A stretch of DNA of 64,000 bases from Nyssa sinensis (taxonomy: Eukaryota; Streptophyta; Magnoliopsida; Cornales; Nyssaceae), in assembly GCA_008638375.1 (NCBI GenBank), contig CM018031.1:60814688-60878687 (forward strand), read 5' to 3'. The translations under genes and the position numbers were made by a program. Positions 1-13,900 of this stretch are shown piece by piece. Below the pieces are notes generated by a model that was not told the origin of the DNA, did no database searches, and saw nothing but the letters and a program-made list of their open reading frames with translations. The stretch's first letter is position 1, and the number at the start of each line of letters is the position of its first letter.

Positions 1-279
1 TTGAGTCAAGATACAATATATATCTTAGCAATCAGATGCTTATAGATATTGATGAGATTGCTTCAATGAAAGGATTTTTATGGACTTTCTGGGTTGGAGA
101 TGTCAAAGCTCTGGGGACTGAAAATAACTTTTGCATCACAGATATAAGTTGATAAAAAAGAATATTCCTAGAAAGTATTCATGGTTTTTTTGTCTTCTTT
201 TTCTAGCTTAAAATTTGATGTAGTCAGCACTTACAACTATCCGATGCTCAACATAAATATTTTATCTCTATTCTTCCAG

Positions 280-3200
280 ATATATACCATCTGCAAAGGA
301 ATGCCCTCTTCTGTTACAGCTTCCAAATGGGGATGTTTCCATGACAAATGGCTTTATCTCTCCTGTGAGTTGTTATGGTTTCATCATCAGTGTACCTGTT
401 TACCTATCACCGTTCTTGTGAAATTGCATAACTTAATTAAATATGCCATTCTGCAGATGTGGGGAGGTGTTATTGTTTGGAACCCCCCAGGCTGTATGAG
501 GGATTCGGAAAGTATGCATCCTCTCAAGCATAAAATTTCTGCACAGGTTAGAAGTTCATCTGTAGAATCATCTGATTTTGTATATTTCAGCACATAATTA
601 TTGAGAATTGAACTCAATTCAAAACTTATCAAAGTATTCCGTTACTTTGTTTGTTTTGTTTATGTATTTTTTTTAACCAAAACTTTTACATCCTTCCATT
701 GCATTCATCATACATCTCTGGCAATTTAAATCACTGTCATGCTCTCCAATATTGACAACACTCATATAGAGCGGGAGTAATATGATTCATGTCACCATGT
801 TTTTTTTTTTTTTGAATATAAAATGTTATAATCTGGACAGTGTTTTCCACTGTAAAATCTTTTACATGAAAACTAATGATTTTCTTCACCTTTTGTGGTG
901 TGTGTTTGAAGATTCAGAAATAATCTACAGATTCAAAAATGCAAACCATATTTACACACACACACGTGTGTGGATGCATATAAATGTTTATGTGTGTATG
1001 CAAGCCCAAATGGATGGATGTATATAGGCACATATGTATGCACACATATAGGTGCATTCACAGGCACTTTGTATACATGGATGGTGTTGCATATATGTGG
1101 GCACATATGGACACTAATATACAGTACATGTATGTTTGCCTACAATGTGCTCTATATGAAGCACATGGCCCAGTATTATCTAGGCATGAAGCTGTGCTGT
1201 GTGTATAACCACATGTACTCTATAAGTAATCTGGATATGTGTATGCATTCTCATTTAAGTGTGTCTATATGCGCGCATACAGGGAGTATTTTTCGCCCAT
1301 ATATGCGTCCATACATCTATAAATAAATCTGCACGTAATCTGTGCATATATAGATCATATATATAAATGCATGTGTGCATAGAAATACCCGCTAGGTGTG
1401 TGCATTTGTGTGTATATGCATAATATATACATGTATATCCTTTGGGTCCACAAATACATGTCTGGTAGAAAATGACTAACAGAAAAAAAAAAAAAAAATT
1501 CAATTTTGAGTCCTGTAAGCTATTTTCTTTTTTCCCAAAGCTTTGTGTAAAACATTTTATGAGCAACGGAAAATATTTTCCATAGAGTACTTTAAATAGA
1601 AATAAACGGAGCCAAAATGTTTTATGTTTTCATTTACTTTCTAGCAGTTGTAAATTAACGTTTGCTGCTTAGTTGGAGATAAATACAGCATTTGAGCACA
1701 CGAAAGTATGTATATATTTTTGATAAGTCACGGAGTGCAATACTGCAAGTATATTCTCAGGGGCATGAATGAGCCCCATCATTTATCTTTCCTCTTCTCT
1801 CCACTTCTTCTTATAACCAAACTGATTAAAAATTTTCAGCTCTCTTCTTTATTTTATCTTCCTTTCTCCTCCCTATTTTTACCGTTTCTTCTCCTAATCA
1901 ACCAGGCAAATGGTTTGGTAAAAATTCCTCGCAAAAAACTGCTTAGAAAAAAAAAAAAAAACCTTATGGTGTTCTTTCTCCAGTTAAGTTTCTCAGCTTG
2001 CAGTGATTTTCATTAAGAGGCACCAAGGGATGCATTTTTTCTTCGTTTGCTTATTACAAAGCACATGAAGAATGAGAGATGAAAAACATAGTTCCTTCCA
2101 GTAACTCGTTTTTTCTTAATCCAAATGGAGTAAGATGTATATGTTGGAGGACTGAACATCCCTCCAATCCTGTAATTTTCTACTTGTTTGAGCAGTCTTT
2201 ATATTCACTTAAATTGTTTTCTTTACCCCTTTCACCTTTTCCAGATCAGCATTTTTGATGATTTTATGAGATCAGGTTAAACCATTTCTTGTTTATAATT
2301 GAATTATATAATTATTCATTGAATTATTCCCAACTTGAAATGACTAGAAGTACATTTTGTATTATTGCAGATGGCTTCTAATTCATTTTCTGAAGATTGA
2401 TGCATGCACATTGTGAAACAGGACCTTCAGAAGGTTTTTGAAGTTTTCATGGGACAGTTTCGGCAACTCTTTGGTCTTAAATCTGATAACCTTTATGTTG
2501 GTTCAACTGGAACATCCATACTTTTAGCCAGTGATAGAGGCTTTACAGAATGGTAAGGCACTGCTACATTATAGTGGCATTCACACATGCACACACACGC
2601 ACGCACAGAAAAAGGGAGAAAAAGAGAGGAAGTTGAATATCTGCCTAGCAGCACTTCATAAGAGATAACATCCTTCTGCTTACAGAGTACATTAGAAGCT
2701 AAAGGCCTTGATGATATTGTGAGTGCCACAAAAGATTGTAATTTTAGTATCTTTGTTCACATGATTGTCGCTATTCCTTATTGGTGCATATATTCATCGT
2801 GGAGTAGCAAATTTTGGTTGCTTAGAAGCCATAGGCAATACACTGAATTTCCTTACCTTGATAATAACTTGCAGTCTGTCATTATGTACTTCAGTGATAT
2901 ATTTTTGTATGATCATTTATTTGATCTGTATTTTGGCAGTAACAATTGATTTCCTTCTGTTTCATCCTTTGTAGGGAATTGGATGTTTTGTCGCGGCAGC
3001 ACACATGTTTTAATCTTCTTTCATGTGCTACAACCCTCGGATCACTTTCCAGATTGGTATGTTTTCAGCTTTTAAATTTATATATAGGACCTCAATTGAG
3101 TTTCTGGGTTGTAACGAAGTACTTCATGCAGGTTCAATCACTTCCGAGGATGATTATCATGGATGAGATTGGAAAACAGGTCAGTCAAGAGGAAGGCTTT

Positions 3201-5025
3201 TTGATTGCTCATCTGTATATCTTTTCAGCTGCAGTTGTCCAAGTACCATATTAATTTTTTTGCACCTATCCTGAGCTAGGAGGGTTATTGGGATTCATTG
3301 TATATATAATTGGCTAAGAATATGTTACCCTCTTTATGAAATTATTCAAACAAGACACTGTGTGGGCGGGGGGAGAAGAAAGGTCCTCCCGCAAGCATGG
3401 TTTAAGATATGAATTTATACTTGCCTTGCTTTGAAGCACTGGAAGCGAAAACATCAGTTAACATGATGAAAGTGTATAAATGCATTTGGGTTTATGGTTA
3501 TGATATATTTATTTATTTGGTATTTTCTATTTATCCACAATTTTATGGTTTTGACTTTTGAAAGAATGTGGTCGTGTGGATCTGTCATCAGCACTCTCTC
3601 TCTCTTCCCCCCTTCCTCTCTGGGTCTAGAACTCCAAGACATGGTTATTAATGATTTCGCCCCTCCTATGTGCATCTGCCACTGTTATCTCATGGGTACC
3701 ACTGCTACTTGACTTGCCAAGAGTAATATTTATAAATGTGGGAAAATACAGTAAATGCTTTCATGACATTTCGAAAAAGGAGGCTGCTTCAGACAATTTT
3801 TTGAAAAACAATTTTGGAAGCAAACTTCCAGAAATGTTTTAGTATCTTTTCTTTATCCTATAAATTGATGGAGCTGTTCTACTTTGGGCTGTGATCAAGG
3901 CTTGACTCGTTATTATTATTATTGGTGTTGTTTTTGTTATTATTATTTCATTTGATTATGAAAGTTTTCAATTTATTCATCGTAAAGCTTGTGCTTCTTA
4001 TTTTCCAATAGTAGTAGAATTAGCAGCGATTTAATTGTGTGGTTATTTGTCTGAGCAGGTAAAGTTTTCTCTCAAGGCTGCTCAGTTAGCCCAAAGTAAT
4101 GCGTCTCTTGGAATATATGATGCTTCAACTGGTATGTTCCATCTTACTTGTGGGTTGTAATCTGCAAGCGGCTTTAATGAAGGATCTCCTGTCCATGTTT
4201 TGCATGGAAGAGTGATTCTAACAATTAGTTTACTCTTTTCTTTTCAGTGTCCTCAAGGCAAGCTAGATCCTTGGCAGAGGATGCCTTCTTTCACCCTTCT
4301 ATCATGTCTGTGAGCTACTACTCGTTCGAGCATTGCTTTGCTGTCTACTCGGTTCGTTACATTACACTGAGACATGTCTATCTTGACTATGAGATAGAAA
4401 GATTATTTAGTAATGTGTGGAGTTAGACACTAAGGCAAAGTCTGATTATTAATTGTTGGACTACCTTAAAATTATCATATTTAACTAAAAATTCATAAAG
4501 CCAAATGATGATATTAAAAGTACTATGCAAAAATACCACCTCTCATTACTGATCCCAAAACAAAAAAAAAATCACTTGTCAAGGAAAAAAAAAAACCTGT
4601 ATGTTTTAATATTAATTATTTTGGATGCCGACACATATTATGTGCAAAAATGATAGTTGATCATAAAAATATATACGCAAGACTGCCTAGATAATTTACA
4701 TTAAAAAAATTAAAAGAAGCGGAGCAACAAGCTCATTGTGATTGTTAATTATTTTTATGATCTACCTTAACATTTAAGTATTAAGCTTTGTTCTTGTTTT
4801 TATGGGTTATTCTATCTTGTGCTATTTTATTTCACTTTAATTGGGGATCTTATTGAATGGTTAAATTATTAGAGGAGCGACTCTGACGTGTATTGGGTGT
4901 GTCTATTTTGGCAGCCCTTCTTTCTGCCTGTTTCATTGCATGTCCTCCTCGCAGTTGTCAGAGAATGGAGAAGATACAGGCAAGAAATGAAAAAGTATCT
5001 AGCGTGGACAACCAAAAGAAGGTAG
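280..5025 (+). CDS. PIGS: GPI transamidase subunit PIG-S, 3' part of gene (5' end outside window)
   Basis: PIG-S is a subunit of the ER-membrane GPI transamidase, which cleaves the C-terminal signal of precursor proteins and attaches a GPI anchor. Visible coding exons, all phase-consistent: 280-364, 457-546, 2422-2552, 2975-3056, 3132-3179, 4059-4131, 4248-4351 and 4915-5025 (stop TAG). They encode roughly the C-terminal 220 residues. Family-typical stretches include WGGVIVWNP, FMGQFRQLFGL, ELDVLSRQHTCFNL, LGSLSRLVQSLPRMII and AQSNASLGIYDAS. The C-terminal end, CFAVYSPFFLPVSLHVLLAVV, is the conserved luminal/transmembrane segment, followed by a basic tail ending in KRR. The exon beginning at 2422 joins directly to the one ending at 546, giving ISAQDLQKVFEV. 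The reading frame is intact. The gene converges with the SAM-domain gene. Identification rests on remembered family sequence. Confidence 0.9.
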
Positions 5026-6161
5026 CATCCAAATCATTTAACTAAGCTGGAGTTGATGAAGGCTCTGATACGTGAAGTAAGAGACATCGATGTCAGGTAG
5101 GTCATTTGCCCATTGTGACAAAAGGGTATAGCTGGATTTAAGCAGCCCTTGCTGTTATTTGAAGATCATTTAGTGTCCTCTCATTCATCTCCCAGTTCCA
5201 TGACCTGCCGGCAGACATGATTAGAATTACTTGACAAATGTAGCCGGTGTGTTTTTCTTTTAGAGTTATGAAAAGGTCGAGGAGATTTTGAGTTTATTCA
5301 TGGAGAGATTGGCGTATTTGTGAATTTAAAACAGTTTACCCAGAGACCTATTTTGTTGAGAATTTCTCCAGAACTGCATCTACCATCTAAAGAATGCTTT
5401 CTTATGGACCTTTAAATTTGGCTCATCATTTGGATAGATTTGTCTTCGAACACTGGGAGACAATATTTTAAAATATTCAATTAGACTGAGCTGTTATTTA
5501 GTGATTGATGTAGCAGACTGATGTATTATTGCCAAATTGGGGTTTGATTCAGCTAAAGATTTTTTTCCAATCAAAGAAAGGGCTACTCTAAATAAGCGGT
5601 TTATGTCCATGGTAAATAGGGATGTTAACGAGGCGGTTTTTCAAGTTATGGGTTTGAGGATGGATTAAAAACATGTTATGAATCCTAATGAGGGCGACAA
5701 AATTATCAAATTAAAGAAAAATAAAAACACTGGAGTCTCTTTTTTTTTTATGTATTTTTTAGTTTATCTTAAATGGCACATTATTGCAAAAATCTGTACG
5801 TATTTGCTCTACATTTTAGATCAAGCTGGCTATGGAATCGGGTTTCCATCAGAGTTGATGGAAAGGCCTGGCATTTCCAGGCTTATTCCGCATCAAACCA
5901 TGATCCAATGCACCACTGAATAATTGCTTGCAAACAAGAGCTTACACTGTTTTAGATGCTGATTACAATTGATGTATATATTTTTTATTTCTTCCAAAAA
6001 GAAAAATTGAACATGATGGGAACTGATTATGACACCGAAACGTATGCAATTCAGTTTCTTAAAATGAGTAATGAAAAGATTCATTTTCTACTGTAACTGT
6101 AAAATGTTAAATCAGAGAGCCACTACGAGAGTGGGATCAATTTTTAGACTCAAAAAATTTA

Positions 6162-6616
6162 AGATAAATTATATTAACCTTTCTTGAGTTTTTTAAAATT
6201 ATACTGATCTTTCCTCCGGTTTTAATTTTTTTTTAAATGACAATATTTGTCCCTTCTATATTTTTTTTAAAATTTTGACCAATTTTTTTAACTATTTTTT
6301 TTCATTTTCAAATAAATATTAATTAATTTTTCTTGGCTAAAAAATATAATTTATTTATTTAAAATTTAATTTTATATAAAATGAAAAAAAAATCTTTAAA
6401 AAAAGTTGAAAAAATGGTCAAATTTTAAAAAATACAAAAAAAAAATGAAAATGACAATGACAATGACAATTTTTTTCATTTTTAAAATAGAAATTACATT
6501 AGAGGGAAGGTCAATGTAATTTGTTAGAAAAAGTAAGAGAGATTTGTGTAATTTTAAAAATTCAGGAGAGGTATGTAATTGTTAAAAATCTCGGCAAATG
6601 TCAGTGTAATTTATCC
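6162..6616. mobile_element. Mutator-type MITE, copy 1, with 9-bp target duplication
   Basis: The element is strongly palindromic. The left arm starts AGATAAATTATATTAACC, and the right arm ends in the inverse, GTGTAATTTATCC. The inner parts are also complementary, for example gacaatatttgtccc near 6240 against the atgacaattt region near 6460. It is flanked by the 9-bp direct repeat AAAAATTTA at 6153-6161 and 6617-6625. A 9-bp target duplication is typical of Mutator-like elements. It has no coding capacity. A second member lies at 30458-30974. Confidence 0.85.
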
Positions 6617-6780
6617 AAAAATTTATTTAGGTACTGCTACAGTGTATATAAATATACCAATGGCTCTTAACATTATACATCACTCCAATAGCGATATTCA
6701 AAATGAGTGTTCATTTAATTTTTTATTATACTTTTGTCTCTTCTCACCAACCTATCTCTCTCTCTTTCAACTAATTTTTG

Positions 6781-6785
<5 letters not shown>

Positions 6786-6831
<46 letters not shown>
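6786..6831. repeat. (CT)n microsatellite
   Basis: About 22 uninterrupted CT dinucleotides. Confidence 0.97.
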
Positions 6832-6834
<3 letters not shown>

Positions 6835-7983
6835 ATGAGATCCATATTTACATTTGATTAATCAATATACATGAGCTGAATTTAGTAATGCCTCCTCTAT
6901 TGAAAGCCAAATACAATCAACTTTCTTATAATAATAAACTTTGAAGACAGAAAATTTATTAATTATTAAAATTATTAATTATAATTTTTTTATGCTTTTA
7001 TTAATAAAAAAATATGAATTTCGATAAAAAAAAAAACCCTATATTCAACTTTTTTAACGACATTTCAATATTCTATAATAAAAAAAAAAAAAAATTATGT
7101 TTCTAAGCTTACTCATATCATAATTTTTCTTACTATACCTTCTAACTTAATTTAAGTAAAATTTACAAATATAATTATCAAAAAATATCATAAATGGAAT
7201 ATGTAGAAGTAAATGTAAACCCATTTTATTTATCTAATAATTAATATTATTAAAGAAAAATTTGAAAAAAATATTAATTAATAAATAATAAAATTATTAA
7301 TTATCCATTATGAAATCAAAATCAATTTCTTAAATTTTTGTTGATCATTAGAATTATTAACTTAATTAGTGCTTCATTCAAAGTCAAAATAGTAGTTAAG
7401 ATGGATCTCTGAGAGTTGACTAAAATGGAGATCAGCTTTGAGTGTGTTAAGAAGTGACTTTACAATACGAGATGGGGTGGAGTCAGCCAATACCTTCAAC
7501 AACTCAAATCTTCCAATTCTCACATATATAATTTTATTGCTAATAATATACGCAACATAATATAATATGAGGTAAATGCAAATATGCAACCAAGCAAAAA
7601 TAGAACCAGTTTGGACAAAATTTCAATAAACAAACCACACATTCCCCCAAATTAATAGTTAAAAAGAGTACAAACTCCAAACCAAAAAAGAAAAACAAAC
7701 TAAGATGACTGAGGGAAATGAAAGCGCACCAAATTCATTAAATTAAAGTTTTTAATTCTTTCCCAAGCTATCAATCTTTTTCATTTTTATTTTCTGATAG
7801 GTTTTCCCAAGCTATCAAACTTCCAAGGTTTTGATGCCGATGATGAGCTATTGGAACCACTTTCAGCAGCACAACTGAAAAATTAATCCAGAAACCAATG
7901 AAATCACAGGCCTGCTGACTTGTGGGATGTTGGACCAAAATGTTGAGATCCACAAAGAAAGGAACCTAATCCATCCCCAAGTG

Positions 7984-10900
7984 TCAGACTTTAGATTCCA
8001 AAGCCAAAAGTATCTTCTTTCTAGGACCCTGAAACAATGAAGGTGAAGCAAAGAGCTTACAGTCAAAGGGCAGAGAAAAAAAAAATGAAATCAGTAAGAA
8101 AAAAGAGGAGTCAAATCACCTACTGACATTAATGACTTGCATCCTAAATGATACAACAATGATCCACAAACAGAGAAACAAGAGTTCCAACTCTGAATGA
8201 TTGATAGTTGGGTTTCGCATCAACCAAGAAGAAGAAACATGTCTTAACTTTCTTAAGAACGATTGGATGAGTGGAAATATTACCAATGGTTACAGAAACA
8301 AACATGTATAATTTGTACCCAACTGACCGGGTTGGAGGAAAGGCCAACTTTGTAAGTCAAGACATTGCATATGATCAGAAACATGTTCAAGTAAAATGAG
8401 AATACTGTTGACAAACTGGCATCAGCTGGGGCAGTAGGTACCACGAGTGGATGGCAATATGCTGAGATGGTTTAGTCATGTGGTAGGATCATTAAGTTTT
8501 GAACAACTATGAAGGAGAATAACAATATTATTTTTGTCTCCATTCTCCAACCAAACTGGTGGAATAAAGGCAAACTCAAGGTCAATTGGACGCCTCAGTT
8601 TTATAACCCATTAATATGCTGTAAAAGAAAACTGCATCGCTAAAATAATTTCAGACTAAAAAAGATTTAGGTTCAGTAGGGAAGAAAAACCTTATATCCA
8701 GTAATATTGGCAATACATAAAGCAGAATGGCAAAATTCTTTTTGTCCCTAACCAAACTGGCAGAACAAGGCAGACTCAAGATCAATTGGACACCTACAGT
8801 TTTATGACCATTAATATGCTGTTATAGAAAACTGCATCACTAAAATAATTTCAGGAGGGTTCCTTTTTTTTCTTTAAGCAAGTAAATGGGCAAATTGTGA
8901 TTAAAAACATATATCTAGCTCATATTCCATAAATGCTAAGCAATTTGATGTACCCTGATCAAATTCAAGGATAAGCCGAACTTGCCCAGAAGCAACACCA
9001 GGTTGATCTTTTTGAAGGCATGCAAGTTGGCAGGGAAAGGAATCCTGTATTGCATCACCAGTTTGTTGATGAAACAATCTTTTTTCAGCAGCTTCAGCAC
9101 TAAGCTAATTATCTTTGCAACGGTGTTTGGTATGACGTTGAAACTTGAACCCTCACAGCATCTATATTGAGGAAAGTAGAGTCTTCGGCTGAAGCAAATG
9201 AACCAATTTTTTGGCCATCAAATTAGACAATGGCCTTTGCTTATTTTCACCTTTTCTTCTAAAGAAACCCATTGGCCATGTTATTCTATAATCCAAAGGT
9301 GTGAAAACTTGAAAAAAAACTTTGCCTCATTTACGAGATTACATCTCCAAGAGGTTGGGAGCACACTTTACACTAAAAGTATGTCCACAATAATTCCCCA
9401 TTCTACCCTTTTTTTCTCTTTATTAGACACACACCCACTAGTTCCAATTATGACTTGAACCCCTCGACCTCTTAATTGGGAGGTGGGGGAGGAACCACTC
9501 AAGCTAATCCTTGGTGGTAATTCCCCATTTTTTTTTATCAGTCCCATTCTACTTTACAGATGCATTATGTGATTCTAATAAAAGTAGATGACTACGATAT
9601 AAGGACTCTAGAGAGATCCTGGGGAAGCTGGATTGGACAGGTCAAATAAAGATCACTTAATGGATTGGAAGTGATGTGCAACAACAAATCTGAGAAATTG
9701 GGCTAGATAATGTTATTTCTTGAAATAAAGGGCTTGTGCTACAATAACTTCGGAGATCTCCATGGAACCTAAAAGCCTCTGGTACAAAGAATTATCTAGT
9801 TAATGTAGCCTCAAAAGATCAGTATTTCTACCCACCCATAGCCCAGCATGGAGCACTGGAAATCCATAATTGTAATCCAAAATTTTAGGCCAAATCAGAT
9901 ATGTTGTCGGTTCAAGATCTCCCACAATTTAATTTGATTTCTTTGATCCATGTCTCCTGCAGCCTCCATCCTCCAATCTTATTTCGCTCTCTTCCAAGGA
10001 ATTTTCTGGACTTCCAATCAAAAAAATGATGAGCCATAGATGAAAATTTGGAGGTCATTCATCCTGTTGAAGCTACCCAAGGCCTTAGTATTCAGAGGTT
10101 TTTCCCTCGATAGTGTGTGGATTTACAGTAGGTTCCACTCTTGATCCCTCACCCTGTTTCTTTCTAAATCTTAAGATCCCATCTAAGCTTCTTGTTCAGG
10201 ATTGTTTGGCTCCCTAAAACTTCCAATGGAAGTTAAAGCCCACATTTAGTTACAAGGAAGGTTTCATCGTTGAAGCTACCCAAGGCCTTATATTCAGAGG
10301 TTTTTCCCCGATAGCTGTGTGGATTCACGGTAGGTTCTACTCTTGTAATCCCTTACCCTGTTTCTTTCCAAATCTTAAGATCCCGTCTAAGCCTTTTGTC
10401 CAGGGTGGTTTGGCTCCCTAAAACTTCCAATGAAGTCAAAGCCCTCACTTAGTTCAAGGAGGTTTTCTTTGCAGACATGTGACCCTTGCAATCATTTGGA
10501 TCATTTAAGATGAATATAGAACCTTTTATTAAATGCAGAGCCTTCATAACAGGGTTCACAGTTTTAAGGGGTGTCACTTTGCCTCCAGTTTTCTGGAAAG
10601 ACTATAAACTTGATCACACAAGATTGGAAATCTAGTTCAGGTCATCCCCTTTCATATCACTCTAAAAAAATCCTGCTTCCTCATTCTTTTGAGCAGGATG
10701 ATCATGGATCCTCTTTAGTTAAGTTAGGAGCTTGTGAAGGAATCAGCCCAGCCTAATTTAGTTTTCCCTCCAAAGATGTGCTAGTCTTTGGGGCTCTTGC
10801 CATGCTCAGCCCCTTGCTTTTAGATGGGAAATTAAGGAGAAGTGAGAAAAGGGTGTCGATCACATTAAAAAGTGATTCTTCTAATATGTTCACTAAGTCA

Positions 10901-13900
10901 ATCATCTTTTCCCAGGTCTTCGGAAATTATTCACCTTGCTTTAAGGGATCCATGCCACACCAGTTATGCAGATACTAATGTCTCACGGATTCCTCAATCT
11001 GTGAAATTTGGTACTAAAATGTCTTGGCCAAAAGGGAAATTCAATACCGAGATAATCTTGTTTGTCTTCTTTGGTGGTTTTGTTGCTTCCTAGTTTTGTA
11101 TTTTCTTTTCTCTTTTCTTCGTCAGAGATATCCTCTTTGTCAGTGTCTCTTTTGTTTTTGTTTTTGGAGTATTTCTTCTTAATGAACAGATAAATAACAA
11201 TAGTAAAACGTATCTCTTATAGCACTTAAAAGTAATAAATACATAAAGTTATAGTAGTAACGTAGAAACTATCCATATGGTGGCCTGAATTTACCATTGG
11301 TATTCCTAAAGCCTTGAGATCCTCATCAGTCATGTGTAGTAGCGCAGTCATATCAACCTGCAGAAAAAACGTGAAGTGTAAGAGGTAAAGGAATTTCTGA
11401 AGCTAATGGTTGAAACCAAGTTTTATGCATAAAATTACAATAAACACAAGAAAGCTCAAAAATCACATACTTCCTCTGCTTGAAATATAATCGAATATTT
11501 TTCAAGACCCAGGGGCTGCAAAAAACTATTGACTGATTCAGCCTGCACCAAAGATGTGTCATTTATAAGTAACAACAACCACTGTTAATTATGTAATTGA
11601 TCTCCATTATTGATTTTTTAAAATTCTATAAGGGCATACAGCTAAGATGATGTCTACAATATGCAACCCTCACCCCACCCCATCCATAAAAAAAAAAAAA
11701 ACCACCCCTTATTGAGGGGGATTTCTTAATGGCTTGCCAGGTGGGAGCTCAACCCTTCAAGTTGAACAATCAACAACTGGACATTGGTACGAAAAGTGCT
11801 AATAAATTGACGACTTCGAAAGAGACAAAAGTTCCATGGGAAAGAAAAAGTGATCGTCTAACTAAAGGATCAACATATATTGTCTAAACAGATTTTCCCT
11901 TCAGGAACTTCAACTGCTAAAGTTTTTCCAAACAGTTGCCAAGCAGAGGACTACAAATTCAAGCTCAATTGCAGAAGAGTGAACAAAAACTTTACAATAA
12001 TTGCAGAGCTCTAATCAATATTCATAAAACTTAAAGAATCTATAACAAGGTGCTAAATTAACTCTTGATGCAGAGCATGATGACAAGAAAAGGGACAAAT
12101 CAGGAATTTGACTAAAGCATGCTTAAGACCTCATGCAAACAATTTTGAGTTAAATGGACTTTGCCACTTTTAGGTTAATGTACTATAAGTAATTTCATAT
12201 ATGCTTGGAAATGGACTATAATAATGACCCATGGATCGTATTTTTTATCAAGTTATGTTATTAGGCTTCATATGACATCTTTAGTAGGTCTAGAATAGTC
12301 TTAGTAGTTAAAATGTCAAAGTTTCCTATTTTGGACTCTTGGTCCTTGTAGATGTAGAACTAAAACAGCCTATAAATATATATGTGATCTTTCTATTCAA
12401 TTGACTTGAGTTTTTGAGAATTTGAGATTGTGTTTGTGTGATTTAACTTACTCCTTGCACATGTGAAGCCTAAAGAATTCTAGGCGAGATTCAAAAATTA
12501 CTCTTCTATTTCTCCTTGTTCACTTTAGTTACTACTCACATGTTAGTATTGGTAGCCCTATAACAGCTCTTGTTTCAACCCCCAATCCCAACTGTATGTA
12601 AGCCTAATCACCATAACCCATTCTCTTTTCTGTTGGCCTTTAGTTTAACACTATGAACACTTAAATACTAGGTATAAAATATTGCAGCACACTCCCCACC
12701 CCAAGCCCCGAATTCCCTACAACTTATCACTAATGAAACAAAACCAGTTCTACCCTCTTTTCATCTATAAGCCCTAAAATCTTTCATCCAGCTGTTAAAA
12801 TCCTAGACCTAAGAGTTTCCATAACCCCAGCCATCATAAAATCTAAGTTCCCCAGTTCTGCTCCACATCACCACAGCCCTATCCCCCACCAAAAATAAAA
12901 TGAAAATGAAAATACGAAAATAAGAAAGAAAGAAGCAGCAGCCACCACCACCACAAAACAAAAACAAAAAGAAAAGAAAAAAATCATCAGTGCCAATTAT
13001 ATGACATATAATGTGTTTCTCCAAGTAGAGGTAGTATTACTAAATTCTTTGTAGCCTGATATATACACACATTCTCATCATACTTATCAAAATATACTGC
13101 AGAAGAAAACACTAGAAAATCCGATCAAGTTTATCACGATCAATTTAGTTAACATGTTTGTTAACTGTATTCTAAATCATAAAAAAATTAATAGGCTCTT
13201 CCTAGCCTCCTGTCGAGAAATAGAAGTGGGTAAAGGATAAAGAAACTCAACTGCTACAGTATGATACATATATATATATATATTCATACATTCTCCTCAT
13301 AACTATCAAAATATTATGTTCTCATCAAATATATCAAGTGATACTGCATTCAAAATGTCCAACCATTCTAATTATAAATTTCTTTTTTACAAGTAAGACA
13401 AACACACTCACTTTGCCCCTTTGGAGGAGATACTGGCCAAGCTAACACTTACTATTTTTAATTGTAGAAATAATAAATAAATAAAAACTGTATTTTTTTT
13501 TTTGGAAAATATGTCTATGCACATAACAAATTGGATCTAGATCTCTTACCTAAACATTTAAACGTTATTCTTCAAGACAGACGTACTATATTTTATTTAA
13601 ACAGAAGGAAAATAGAAAGAATTTGTGCCTTTTGCTGAGTCTTTTTCCTAGAAACTGAGCTGGCAACTTTTTTGGTCTCTGGCACAGGGGCTTCAGCTAC
13701 AGTACTTTTCCTATCAGGTTTACTGCCCGCGAGTACTAGTTTTGGCTTTGGTGGATCAGTGTTCATTGGTTCCAAATGCATCGTACCAGATAGCTTTTCG
13801 CGCAGATCCCTTACACCTCCTGAAAGAGATCCCTTCCCAATTTGAGTTGCTTGTTGGACACTCTTCTTTTGCAGCTTCAGGCGAAGATCTTTAGCACCAA

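Larger units (their letters stand above)
5026..7983. other. Intergenic region between convergent PIG-S and SAM-domain genes
   Basis: This is the 3' flank of two convergent genes and holds no convincing exon. It is AT-rich and contains a 455-bp MITE (6162-6616) and a CT microsatellite (6786-6831), listed separately. Otherwise only homopolymer-rich filler is visible. Confidence 0.7.

Noticed and set aside
970..1450. Overlapping open frames in a TG/CA/TA-rich stretch
   Set aside because: The proteins are translations of simple-sequence DNA inside a PIG-S intron.
2245..2275. Possible extra PIG-S exon (atcagcatttttgatgattt...) and acceptor at 2370
   Set aside because: It leads into an in-frame stop (TGA at 2398); direct joining of 546 to 2422 gives the conserved ISAQDLQKV without a stop.
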